The notes under the pieces: model-generated
Told to the model about the DNA's origin: nothing
Seen by the model: only the letters and a program-made list of their open reading frames with translations
The model's database searches: none
Assembly: GCA_043228905.1 (NCBI GenBank)
Contig: JBHGNT010000004.1
Location: forward strand, 13,764,001-13,828,000
Reading direction: 5' to 3'
Length of the DNA: 64,000 bases
DNA from: Azolla caroliniana
Taxonomy: Eukaryota > Polypodiophyta
Translations under genes and position numbers: made by a program
Part shown: piece after piece, positions 42,201-51,917 of the stretch
How the letters are laid out: the number at the start of each line of letters is the position of its first letter
Numbering within the stretch: position 1 is the stretch's first letter

Positions 42201-45137
42201 GATGTGTTCGCGTGGTCGTACGAATACATGCGAGGGCTGGACCCCCAGCTCTATCAGCACCAAATTCACCTAAGTACGGACGCGAAACCGATCGCTCAAC
42301 GCAGGTACCGGATGAATCCGAATTAAGCGGCGAAGGTGAAGGAGGAGATTGATAAGCTCCTCCGGGTCGGATTTATCCGACCAGTCAAGCAAGCAACCTG
42401 GCTGAGCCCGATAGTGGTGGTCCCGAAAAAGAACGGCAAAATCCGGGTATGCGTGGACTACCGAAAACTAAATGCCGCAACAGTGACCGATGCGTTTCCA
42501 CTACCATTTACGGACGGGGTGTTAGATGCGGTAGCCGGCCACGAAGTTTACAGCTTCCTGGATGGATTTAGCGGCTACAACCAAATACGAATGAACCCGG
42601 CCGACCAGGAGAAGACAACGTTCGTTACGGAATGGGGAGTGTTCGTCGCGGTCGTGATGATGTTCGGACTAAAGACGGCTCCAACGACCTTTCAAAGGAT
42701 AATAATGGAAATTTTCGGGGAATATATCCCTGGTTTTATGCAAGTCTTCCTTGACGATTTTGCGGTCTACAGCCGGCACAGAGAGCATCTCGATCACCTC
42801 CGGCTGTGCTTGGAGAAGTGTCGCGAGTACCGGTTGAGTCTGAACCCGGCCAAGTGCGTCTTTGGAGTGGCAAGCGGCAACTTACTAGGGCACGTGGTGA
42901 GTAAGGAAGGAATCGCGGTAGATCCGGATAAAGTCAAGGCGATTCTCGAGGCACCAGCACCAAATAACGCAAAGGCTTTAAGCCGGTTCCTGGGCCAAAT
43001 AAGGTGGCATAGCCGGATGATACGGCACCTCGCAGACTTCGCTACACCATTACATACCGCCGTACACAGGGTACCCTTCCTATGGGCGGAGACGGAGGAG
43101 GAAGCCTACCAAGCGTTGAAGGTTATGCTGTCGCAAGCTCCGGTGGTGCAACCGCCGGATTGGAGTAAAAGCTTTCACGTCTTCGTCGACGCGTCAGACG
43201 TAGCAATCGGTAGCGTTCTGATGCAACTCACGGAGCCGAAATGGTACCGACCGGTGTACTACGCAAGCCGGAAACTCTCAAAAGCCGAACGGAACTACTC
43301 TACAACGGAACGCGAGGCATTGGGAATGGTGTATAGTGTCACAAAGTACAGGCACTATCTGCTCGGAAGGAAGTTTTCCTTCCATGTCGACCATTCGGCA
43401 CTACTCTACCTGGTCTCGAAGGCATCCCTGATGGGAAAAATTGCACGATGGACACTGCTGTTACAGGAATTTGAATTCGACATTTTCCACCGACCCGGGC
43501 CACAGCATGCGGTAGCGGACTACCTAAGCAGACTCGAATCCGGAGAAGCAGGGGACGGCGTCCAGGATGAGTTCCCCGATGCTGAGTTGTTCCGGATCAC
43601 GACGAAACCGGCAACGGATGCAACGGTAGCCGATGAAGACACGTGGCTAATTGAGATGCATCAGATCCTGAGCACCGGAGTACCCCCGGAGAACATGGAC
43701 CGCGATGAAAGGAAAAGGGTAGTAGTAAGAAGCAGACATTTCTGCTTGGTTGGAGACACCCTCTATCACAAGGGGGCAGATGGCATCTTGAGACGAGCAG
43801 TGTGGAGCGATGAGAAGGATTTAATCCTCAGGGAAGCCCACTGTGGAATTGCCGGCGGGCATTATGCCGGCGACGCAACCGCTCGGAAAATATGGCAGAG
43901 CGGATTGTGGTGGCCCACCACCCTAAAAGATGCCGTGAAGTATAGCAGAGAATGCGATTTGTGTCAACGACTGGGCCAACCCACGGAGCAGGCCCGGATG
44001 CCACACCACCTGGTCTTGCCTTTGGAACCGTTTCAAAAGTGGAGTTTGGACTTTGTCGGTCCCTTCAAGCCACCGGCAATGCGAACCGGAAATCGGTATG
44101 TCATAGTGGCGACCGACTATTGCACCAAATGGGTAGAAGCAAAGGCCTTACGGGACAACACGACCGTGTCCACGGCAAAGTTTCTGTACGAGTGCATATG
44201 GTGCCGGTATGGATGCCCGATCGAGCTTATAAGTGACCAAGGAGGACATTTTCTCGGGCAGGTAGTAGAAAGCCTGACGTCATTTTACGCGGTGGTACAT
44301 AAAAAGAGTACTCCCTACTACCCTCAAGCCAATGGACTAGTGGAATCAACGAACAAAACCCTGCAGAACATCCTACGAAAAATCGTCAACGAGAACCGGA
44401 CCGACTGGGATACGAAATTGCAAAGCGTGCTATGGGCGTACCGAACAACGTACAAAACCAGCATCCGGACAACCCCGTTCTGACTAGCATTCGGTTTAGA
44501 AGCGGTCATGCCGGTAGAATTCCAGATCCCCAGCTTACGGATCCAGGTAAAGGAGCGCTTAAGTGAGAAGGAGTCCGAACGAATCCGGCTGGCGACGTTG
44601 TTGGAATTAGAAGAAAACCGAATAGCCAGCTTACTACAACTCGAACTGGAGCAACGGAGGAGAAAAGCTTTTGTGGACCGACACCGGCGTGGCAACGAAA
44701 AGGAGTTCGAAGTCGGGAAACCGGTGCTACTATTCCAGACACGGATGGGGAACATGCCGGGAAAGTTGCGGTTTCGGTGGACCGGACCGTTCTGGATCAC
44801 CAAGGAGTACAATGGGTCGTATCAGCTCGGCACGTTGTCTGGAGAGGTCATCGGTAAGTGGGCAAATGGGTTTCGGCTAAAGCCGTATAAGGGAAATATG
44901 CCAGCAAACCCGTTCAAGCAAAACTCGGAAATCCGGCAAGATGAGGAACCGACACCGACCGACGATGCTGCAGATATCCGGACCGAGGAAGAACCGACAC
45001 CGACAGACGCTGCTGCAGATATCCGGACCAAGGAAGAACCGACACCGATACTGACAAAAACTATCCCGGAAAACCGACAGAAGGATTCGGTATCAGCGCG
45101 AACTGACCTGAACAAATCGGGGGGGACCAGAAAATGA
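39249..45137 (+). pseudogene. Ty3/gypsy gag-pol, single frame with four stops
   Basis: Single 1962-codon frame from ATG 39249 to TGA 45135-45137, with stops TGA 40062-40064, TAG 41109-41111, TAA 42324-42326 and TGA 44481-44483. Gag: capsid GPAA..WHAKHLPGSFATF, three CX2CX4HX4C knuckles (CTTCLNLGHSTVDC ~40482, CMICNSRAHTTDRC ~40533, CYYCRKEGHYSNQC ~41002), an Arg/Asp-rich stretch between the second and third, and PTTPAEEPKE-type repeats at 39690-39840. Protease: IIDGGSGVNVI ~41500. RT: VDYRKLN ~42460 and FLDD ~42750. RNase H: FVDASDVAIG and TEREALGMVY. Integrase: HHCC (HCGIAGGHYAG, CDLCQ), LDFVGPF (Asp), SDQGGHF (Asp), QANGLVESTNK (Glu). No chromodomain is seen; it ends in EEPTPTDAAADIRT repeats. 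Apart from the stops, the catalytic motifs look intact. Confidence 0.93.
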
Positions 45138-45378
45138 CGTGGTCCAAACAAAAAAAAAAAAGAAAAAAATCATAGTAGTGATGGGGAGATCACAAGAGGT
45201 GGGAGCGCCACCATGCAACGAAGAGGCGCCATGCAGTAAAGAAGGACGTGCGCGTACTTGCTATTTAAAGCATGGAACGTGGGCACTCACACGCGGCAAG
45301 CAAGAAAGGACATACTAATTATGGCGGGAGATGAACATGCGCGGGAAACGAAAAAGGGCGGCTCGAGGCAAAAGCCAC

Positions 45379-45386
45379 TATATAAG
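45379..45386 (+). promoter_or_regulatory. TATA box upstream of the extra ORF
   Basis: TATATAAG lies in the 385-bp spacer between pol and the extra ORF, 136 bp before its ATG; a weaker TATTTAAAG lies at about 45262. The spacer also has an A-tract (45150-45170). It could drive a separate transcript for the extra ORF; no transcript evidence is available here. Confidence 0.4.
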
Positions 45387-45521
45387 ACACAGGCCTGCGA
45401 AGGACTTACTTTTTACGAATTTTCCTACACGCAGGCGCAGAAGCACAGAAGAGCAATCTGACGCACAACGCACACACAGCCCGATCCCGAACAATAGACA
45501 GCAGAAGAAGAAGTCGAACCA

Positions 45522-48443
45522 ATGGCACTGTCGGAGGAGGCACGCCAATGGATGAGGGAGAACGGGTTAAAAGGATTGCTGCGGATCGCCGACGCTCCAC
45601 CACACGCAGAACCAGAGCAGGCGGCAGCATCGATTAATTTATCAGAAATCACGGAAGGAGCGGTGCAGGCGCTCACGGGGATAAAAGCAGGAGGACTTCA
45701 AACAATCGAAAACCCTTCAAGTGAAATCCTGTTCGAATATTTCGGTGAGTATTCTATTAGCAGCAAGGCGTACCGAACACAGGGCGGAGAGAACCTGCTG
45801 TTCGGAGAAGTGGCCCGCGCCATGATGGAATACGGATTCGTGAATCCTCGTCCCCCGGCCATAGCCAGGTACCGGGCAGCATTCTTAATTGCAGCGTACG
45901 AAGGACTACAAGTGGACTGGCTCCATTTCATAACCGAAGGATTGAAGGAGGCCATCAAGAACCTTGTGGAAGGAAAAAAGCCATGGGCTGGGATAGCACA
46001 ATGGCTAACGGTGTTAGTCCCACCGGTGCTCCCCAGGAAACAAAAGAAAAGAGGTCGGCAGGAGACGACGCCGAAAAAGGTCACAAAGCGCCGACATATC
46101 CTGGAGAAACACACCCCCGGATGGACCCAGGAAGAAGCAGAACAGCGGGGGGAAGGACCATCCTGACAGCAACAGGAACCGGCAACAAAGGCAAAACCGG
46201 CAGGAAAAGGCAAAGGGAAATCGGCCGAGGAGGAACCGGTAGCGCTCAAACCAATCAATATAACGCTGCGACGGCCGGAACCGGAACCAGAGGTCTTTAT
46301 ACAAAAGGTCCGTCTGGTAGCCGCACCGGAGGAGGAAGCTGAAACAGAAGACTCATCCGAACCACTAGTAAGACTCCCAGCAAGACAAGGTCGGGAGAGA
46401 CGGGCGAAAGGACCGGCTCCACCAGTTGACAAAACTCAGCAGAGGGCGCAAGGACCACCTCCAGTAGCCGAGGCGGAAGCAATACCGGAACCCGTACCGA
46501 GGGAAGCAGCACCGACACCGGTTTTCCCGGACTTCAGAGAACCGGTCATCCCAGAGAAGAGGAATGAACAAGCGCCGGAGCCAGAGAAAAGGCCGGAAAA
46601 ACAGCCTGAGTTAAGGAGTAGAAGTGAGCAAGGCTACCCCGACACAGGAAGCACAAAGACACAATGGCTGAGATGGCTTTCGGAGCAGTTATCGGGAGTA
46701 GCAGACCAGTTAGAGGAAGAAGAAACGTGTAGGCAACATCTGACGCATACAACAACCCAGGAGTTGGTCGCGCTCCGAACACAGATCGAGGAATTGTAAG
46801 GGGAGTTGTTGCAGGCAAGGGAAGGAATTCAACAAGCACAAGTTGTCACCGAGCCGGTCGGGACAACAAGGAAGCAACCAGAACCAGAACCGGAACCGGT
46901 AGCCTTGCAAACCGGCCCTGAGACCGAAAAAATAATAGAAACCTTACGAGAGGAGTTAAAAGCTCAGGAGGCATTAAGGGAAAAAGAAAGGGAGCAGCGG
47001 AAAGCGGTCGAGGACGACAGACGGAAAATGGAAGAAGGCCTTCGGAAAGGCCGAGCCACTAATGACCGACTGCAAGAAGAAAAAGAGAAGCTGCAAAAGG
47101 AGAAGGACCGACTGCGTCGACATGCCGAGCAGGAGATAGAACGACTGTAGGAAGAACTCCGACAACAGAAGAACCGGGATGACCGGTTAAGAGCTCAGGC
47201 AAACCGACGCCTGAAGCAAAAGACGGAGGACTTCGACCGTCTCTACCGAGATCACAAGCAGGCCGAGTCGGACAACAAGAAACGGGCAGCAAACTACGAC
47301 CGGCAAATAGAGAAGTTGAAAGAACAGCTCAAAGAGACCCGATTAGATCTGGCTAAGGCAATGGATGAGGTCAGTGCCAAAAAGGAAGCATTGTCGGCGG
47401 AAATAACCCAAGCGACGGAGAGAAGGAAGGAATTAGAGGCGCTAAGGCGGGAAAAGCTGGATCTAACCAAGATCAAGAATGAAGAAAAGGAAAGATCGAC
47501 CTTCACGATCAACAAACTGCAAAGTACCTATGAAAAGCAGAAAGCGGATTACGAGGCCCAGGCTCAGATAATGGCCGACATTATAAAACGGGCAAGGAAG
47601 GAAAAGCAAGAAGCTTATGCGCATGCTAAGGCGGGGGTTGACCGGATCAAGCTCATCATGTCAGGTTGGAGTACCCGAGCTCAGGCAAGCATCAACGAAA
47701 GTACGGAAAAGCTATGGAAGGAGTGGTCACAACAGGCAGCCGAGCTGCAGACACTCCGAGCTGATGCCGAGAATCGGAGGAAGACGGGTGACAAGTTCTA
47801 CAAGATGGATGAAGAAAGTATCATCGCCATTCGGGAAGAATTGTCGGAGGATTTCTACGCTTTAGCGGAAGAACATCTCAAAGAAATCCGAGGGTTGGTA
47901 GAGAGGTTGGATGACGGGCAGCTCGCAACTCAATTGGAGTTGGAGAAATACGAGCAGGACCGGTTACGACAGGAAGCCAAGGGAAGAACGACGCCAATCA
48001 CTATAAGTGAGGGAGAGCGACCGGCTAAAGTTGAACCAACCGACACCGAACAACCCCGACAAGGAATACCCGAAGAAGAACTTCCGTTCGAAGGAAATCA
48101 AGAAGAGCAGGAGCAGACCGATGCCGGAGAAGAAGACGAGCTGAGACCGGAAGACACCAGAGCAGAGGAAGAAGGCGTACCGAGTAGACCAGTCGAGACC
48201 GGAGAAAGCGAGACTGGTAACAGAACAGAGCCGGGAATGGAGGGAGAACAGGAAGAACCCGGACGGAGCGGTGAGGAAGCACCGACACCACAGAATCAAG
48301 CAGAGCCGGAGCAGCAAATTTTTACGGAACATCCAACCCAACCGGAGGTCGGAGACCAGGCAGGCAAGGAACAAGAATTGGAGGAAGAAGTACCACTTGA
48401 CACCATCGAGCAGAGTGTGCTCGATATTTTGGAGGAAGAATGA
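45522..48443 (+). pseudogene. Extra ORF after pol: N-terminal domain plus long coiled coil
   Basis: A single frame of 973 codons from ATG 45522 to TGA 48441-48443, with stops TGA 46164-46166, TAA 46797-46799 and TAG 47148-47150. Residues 1-190 form a mostly helical domain (MALSEEARQWMRENGLKG, ILFEYFGEYSIS, ARYRAAFLIAAYEGLQVDWL). Residues 190-430 are Pro/Glu/Lys-rich. Residues about 430-800 are a long coiled coil rich in E, K, R and Q (EALREKEREQRKAVEDD, QLKETRLDLAKAMDEV). The last 170 are acidic (GEEDELRPEDTRAEEEG, EEVPLDTIEQS). No transmembrane segment or signal peptide is visible, so it is not an obvious envelope. The layout recalls plant gypsy elements that carry a 'putative gypsy-type transposon' ORF, but I cannot confirm homology. 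Its function is unknown. Confidence 0.75.
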
Positions 48444-48493
48444 GGCCGGGAGTGGATTCGAAGTGCAAGGCACTTTCCCACAGGCGTGCCATG

Positions 48494-48884
48494 TGTTGAC
48501 CGGTCAGAAGAGCAAGGACAAGTGGGAAGGCAGAGTCGGATCGGATAATAGGAAGTAAATAATAGTAGAATTATTATTCGGAGGGACGGATCTGGTACAG
48601 TTGTACCGATCCGGATCCGGACCGATTCGGATGCTGGTTGCCTAAGCGCACCGATTGTAACCTTGCCGGATGCCTATAAAAGGATCCGATGATTTGTAAA
48701 GGTCTGGACGGAAGTAATACAAATAGAATTATTGCGTGTTTATCTATATCTCTGTATTGTTTTACCGTCTGTGCTTAATTGTAATCATCTTACACGTGTA
48801 ACCTAGCATCCAATCCTTACCACCCCTTTGGAGAAGTGTCGGATAGACACCTGTGTTGAGGCTAGTCCGGCCAGGCAGACAACA
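48494..48884 (+). repeat. 3' LTR of gypsy 38806-48884
   Basis: 391 bp, 7 transitions from the 5' LTR; TATA box at 48685-48692. The 20 bp upstream (ttcccacaggcgtgccatg) is not polypurine; the nearest purine tract (ggaggaagaatgaggccggg) lies about 40-60 bp upstream. Confidence 0.95.
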
Positions 48885-49035
48885 GGAAGTCTTTGTGTGC
48901 TAGCTTCGGTGCTACCTCGTTAGTTCCTTCCACATAGCTCCAATATCCATGCCCCAGCATGTACTTGTGCATCTTATATGACAAGGATGCATAGTTCCTC
49001 CGGTCGAGCTTTTCTGTGGGAAGTGAACTTGCCAT
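48885..49035 (-). pseudogene. Copia gag N-terminus, split from the 431-bp array by the gypsy element
   Basis: Minus strand from ATG at 49035: MASSLPTEKLDRRNYASLSY, KMHKYMLGHGYWSYVEGTNE. It ends at the GGAAG duplication and continues, across the gypsy insertion, at 38805. With the LTR at 49141-49603 it forms the 5' end of that copia element. Confidence 0.85.
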
Positions 49036-49140
49036 ACCTCTCCATCTTTGGTTCTCTTTTGTTCTTGACCGAGTGTTATGGTTTGTCTTCGGCAGCGTCT
49101 GTTGGCTACAGAGGTTCTCAACCCACGCTCTCTGATCCCA

Positions 49141-49603
49141 TGTAAAAGTTAGCATGCGGAAGCTTGACAAAACTGGTTTAGCCAAGTAGAGACAGAGAAT
49201 AAAAACACAGGTTCAATGGAAGCTTGAGAGTATTTAGCATACACGGGAGAGACAGAGAAAGTAGAACATCAACTCTATTCAAAAAATAACACTTTGTATC
49301 ACTTTGTACATACAACTTCCTAAACAACACTATTTATACCAGTCCTCAAAAGGACTGACAAAAGTACTATGTAATTCAATGCTAATACGAGCGGCTAACA
49401 CTAACTACGAGGACTCAGACCACCTAGTAGTCTAGGAGTATAGGCTACTACTAGCCTTCCAGTTCACATTTGAATCCAGCTCCCCGATCTGTCTCTCCGA
49501 TCCGGCTCCTAGTTCCAGATGTTATTCAGATACTGATCTGGATATCATCCGGCTCTTCATTCCGGATACTGATCTGGATCCGGTTTAGCTTGTTCGCTCA
49601 ACA
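49141..49603 (-). repeat. Copia 5' LTR
   Basis: 463 bp, minus strand TGTTGAGCGAACAAGC to the end at 49141; PBS-like tgggatcagag at 49130-49140. TATA-like ggtataaatag on the minus strand near 49335. It contains repeats of gatctggat/ccggatac in U3 (49480-49580). It heads the gag at 48885-49035. Confidence 0.8.
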
Positions 49604-50213
49604 TTATGGGACTATAAGTGTTTCACGATTGAAAGAAATGTTTTGGAATTGTAGAGGATATCCATGGAGTACAGGTTTAGGACTTAATGATGTAGCTCAA
49701 GGTATGGATATTATATTTTTGGCTGAAACATGTGACCATGAGGCAAAACTTATACCTAAGATAGAAGGTTACCTCATAAAATTGATATGGTCTCACTCTA
49801 AAGGGAATATTGGGTGTGCCAGGATAGCATGTATCTACCATGAGAGCTTAGATAATTCTATCAAAGTATGCAAATATGATGACTATAAGAGATACATATG
49901 GATAGAGGTTAATTTAGGGAAAGAGAAGTTGTATATAGTTGCATGTTACATTCCTCACAAAGACTCAAACTACTATAGTAGGTTTGGGCTAGATTGTGAT
50001 GATCCTTTTACAGAATTATGCCATGATATACTTTCATTTGAGAAGCTTGGTAAAGTTTTAATCATGGGAAACTTCAATGCAAGAGTTGGAAATTTCCAAA
50101 ATGTGGAGACATTTGAAGAAAATGTGGTAGAACATTGTCTACTTCGTGACTTAGAGGATTGTGTCATGTCAAATTCTGGAAAACTTTTGATACATATGTT
50201 AAATTGCACAAAC
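49604..50213 (+). pseudogene. LINE-like AP-endonuclease domain, N-terminal part
   Basis: Endonuclease/exonuclease/phosphatase fold of LINE type, which nicks target DNA. Visible: MFWNCRGYPW (N-terminal Asn motif), FLAETCDHE (catalytic Glu), IACIYH, LYIVACYIPHKDSNYY, and IMGNFNARVGNFQNVETFE, where the catalytic Asp of G-D-F-N is Asn. It ends at about 50213 (MLNCTNL), where a minus-strand DUF7869-like sequence begins. The frame has no stop from 49470, but the upstream portion lies in the copia LTR and is not part of it. It overlaps by homology (50055-50213) with the second piece at 54106-54262. Confidence 0.75.
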
Positions 50214-51787
50214 TTAGAGAATGTGCTAAACATCTGATCTATATGATCATGTGTGTGGCCAACCAAAAGAAAATTGACTTTCACTTTCCTAAACAATCCT
50301 TGATTGACCAACATACTTAGATAGCCAAACACAATTGAATTTTTGTTCTCTCTAGCAGTATTGTCCAATTGAATGTATAGAACAGGGGGGAAAGGTTGGC
50401 CCCAAGACATCATAACTCGGTGAATCATTGTAACTCTTAGGTTACGGTCATTGTGAACATTGGGGTATGTAATGAAGACGTGAGATCCAACAGACCTATT
50501 ATAAGCTAAGCATCCCACCAAGTGCATTTGAACAAGGCACTCATCATTGACGTCTTTGGGGAGCCTCCGCATATGCGGCAAGCACGTCTTCTTCTAGTCC
50601 ATGCCATCTGTCATTAAGCACATGTATTGTTTAGGCCTATTCAAACACTTCTCTCTATGATGCATCACCTTCTTTTGTTCTAACGATTGTGCCTCACGAT
50701 GCTCTTGTAGTAACTTCTTACTCATATCCTTTTCCATTTATGTCTTTGCACCTTTAGTCAAACTTTTAAGATTTGCACAAATGGAGCAATACCCCATGCG
50801 TACTTTACGTGGAATGATAACATTTGAAAACCGAGCTCTCCATAATCTTGTGAATTGGCTATATGTAACAGACTTATTACGTGAGCCCACCATATAAGAT
50901 CGATAGACATCATAAACTTCCCGACGTGTGTACTTATCAGAAAGGTGCATCCTACCTGTAGTGGGCATTACTTTGCAATTTAACTGAAAGTAAGTTTTCA
51001 TTCAACCAATAGCATGTCTTCTTATTGCACCTTTCATACTTGGAACCTCTTTACAATTGAGCATCTGATCCCCGCTAAGTAGACGTTGTTGTACTCTATG
51101 TAGCCGCATGTTACTAACACATAACGCAATTTTGAATGCAACTCTACATATCTATTGCGCATGGAAGATATAATACTCGAATGATACTTTGATCCCCGTA
51201 CATTTGTCAAACACTAGTTGCATATGGGACCCGAGGTAAGTGTCTTGCTCATCACCAGTCATCGAAAAATAGCATCGCCTTAATTCTCGCAACTTTGATT
51301 TTCCAATCATAGACATACAACCACGAGCACAACATATATTTTTGACATCAAATCCAATTTGTTTATCTGATGTCACCAAGTTAAATCTAGCCAGACGAAT
51401 TCTTCGTGGGATTCTTCTAATATGCATAGGGCTTCCAAATTTCTCTTCCTACATAGAACTTGGTGTAACCTTGTTACTATCCAATTCTTTGTTGTGACCA
51501 TCGCCCATGATATTCGATGTTTCATTGGCACTACCTTCATTCTTCGTATCTTTATTAATATCGTATTCTTCAATAGAGAACTCTTCACATGTGTCTTTAT
51601 TGACATTCGTTGTAGGTGAAGATGAGCTCAGACAATACTCTTCAATAGAATATGGTGAGTTTGTAGACAAACAATATTCTTCAATAGAAAATGGTGAGTC
51701 TGTCGACAAACAATATTCTTCGGTAGAAAACGAAGAGTCTGATGACAAACAATATTCTTCAATCGAGAACGGTGAATCTTCACTCAT
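50213..51787 (-). pseudogene. DUF7869-like protein, single frame with five stops
   Basis: Minus strand, one uninterrupted phase from ATG 51787 to the junction at 50213 (about 525 codons), with in-frame stops at 51449-51451, 51152-51154, 51002-51004, 50738-50740 and 50582-50584. The N-terminus has four 13-residue repeats (EEYCLSTDSPFSI type, 51629-51785). Then RLARFNLVTSDKQIGFDVKN, CCARGCMSMIGKSKLRELRR, GYCSICANLKSL and QYMCLMTDGMD, and the C-terminal LYIQLDNTARENKN ... FLLVGHTHDHIDQMFSTFSK, which I recall as the signature of the uncharacterised DUF7869 family, often linked to transposons. The function is unknown; D and H residues in the last motif suggest a metal-dependent nuclease-like fold, as a guess. 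No introns are needed. Confidence 0.7.
51629..51785 (-). repeat. Four 39-bp repeats in the DUF7869-like N-terminus
   Basis: Unit encodes EEYCLS(S/T)DSPFSI; period 39 bp (13 residues), so the frame is kept. Acidic and Ser-rich, probably disordered. Confidence 0.85.
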
Positions 51788-51917
51788 GGCTTAAGGTCTA
51801 GGCAGAGCTCTTTAAGTTATGTGCTTAGGCTAAGGAAAACAACTAATAAGCTCCTGTCTAAACATAAACTCCTCTCAAAACATAAACTCCTCTCAAAACA
51901 GAATCTCCCTCAATATA

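Larger units (their letters stand above)
38806..48884 (+). mobile_element. Complete Ty3/gypsy element with extra 3' ORF
   Basis: 10,079 bp, LTRs 38806-39196 and 48494-48884 (391 bp each), target duplication GGAAG (38801-38805 and 48885-48889). The LTRs differ at 7 positions, all transitions and all in CG, CCG or CAG contexts (~98.2% identity). Gag-pol is one frame with four stops; a second long ORF with three stops lies between pol and the 3' LTR. Removing the element and one duplication rejoins a minus-strand copia gag (ccggggaagtctttgtgtg), which proves the insertion. Confidence 0.97.

Noticed and set aside
45522-48443. Envelope-like protein for the extra gypsy ORF
   Set aside because: No signal peptide, transmembrane segment or cleavage motif is seen; it is a coiled-coil protein.
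49470-49603. A 255-codon gene starting at 49470 that includes the endonuclease
   Set aside because: Its first ~45 codons are copia LTR sequence joined by chance to the endonuclease frame.
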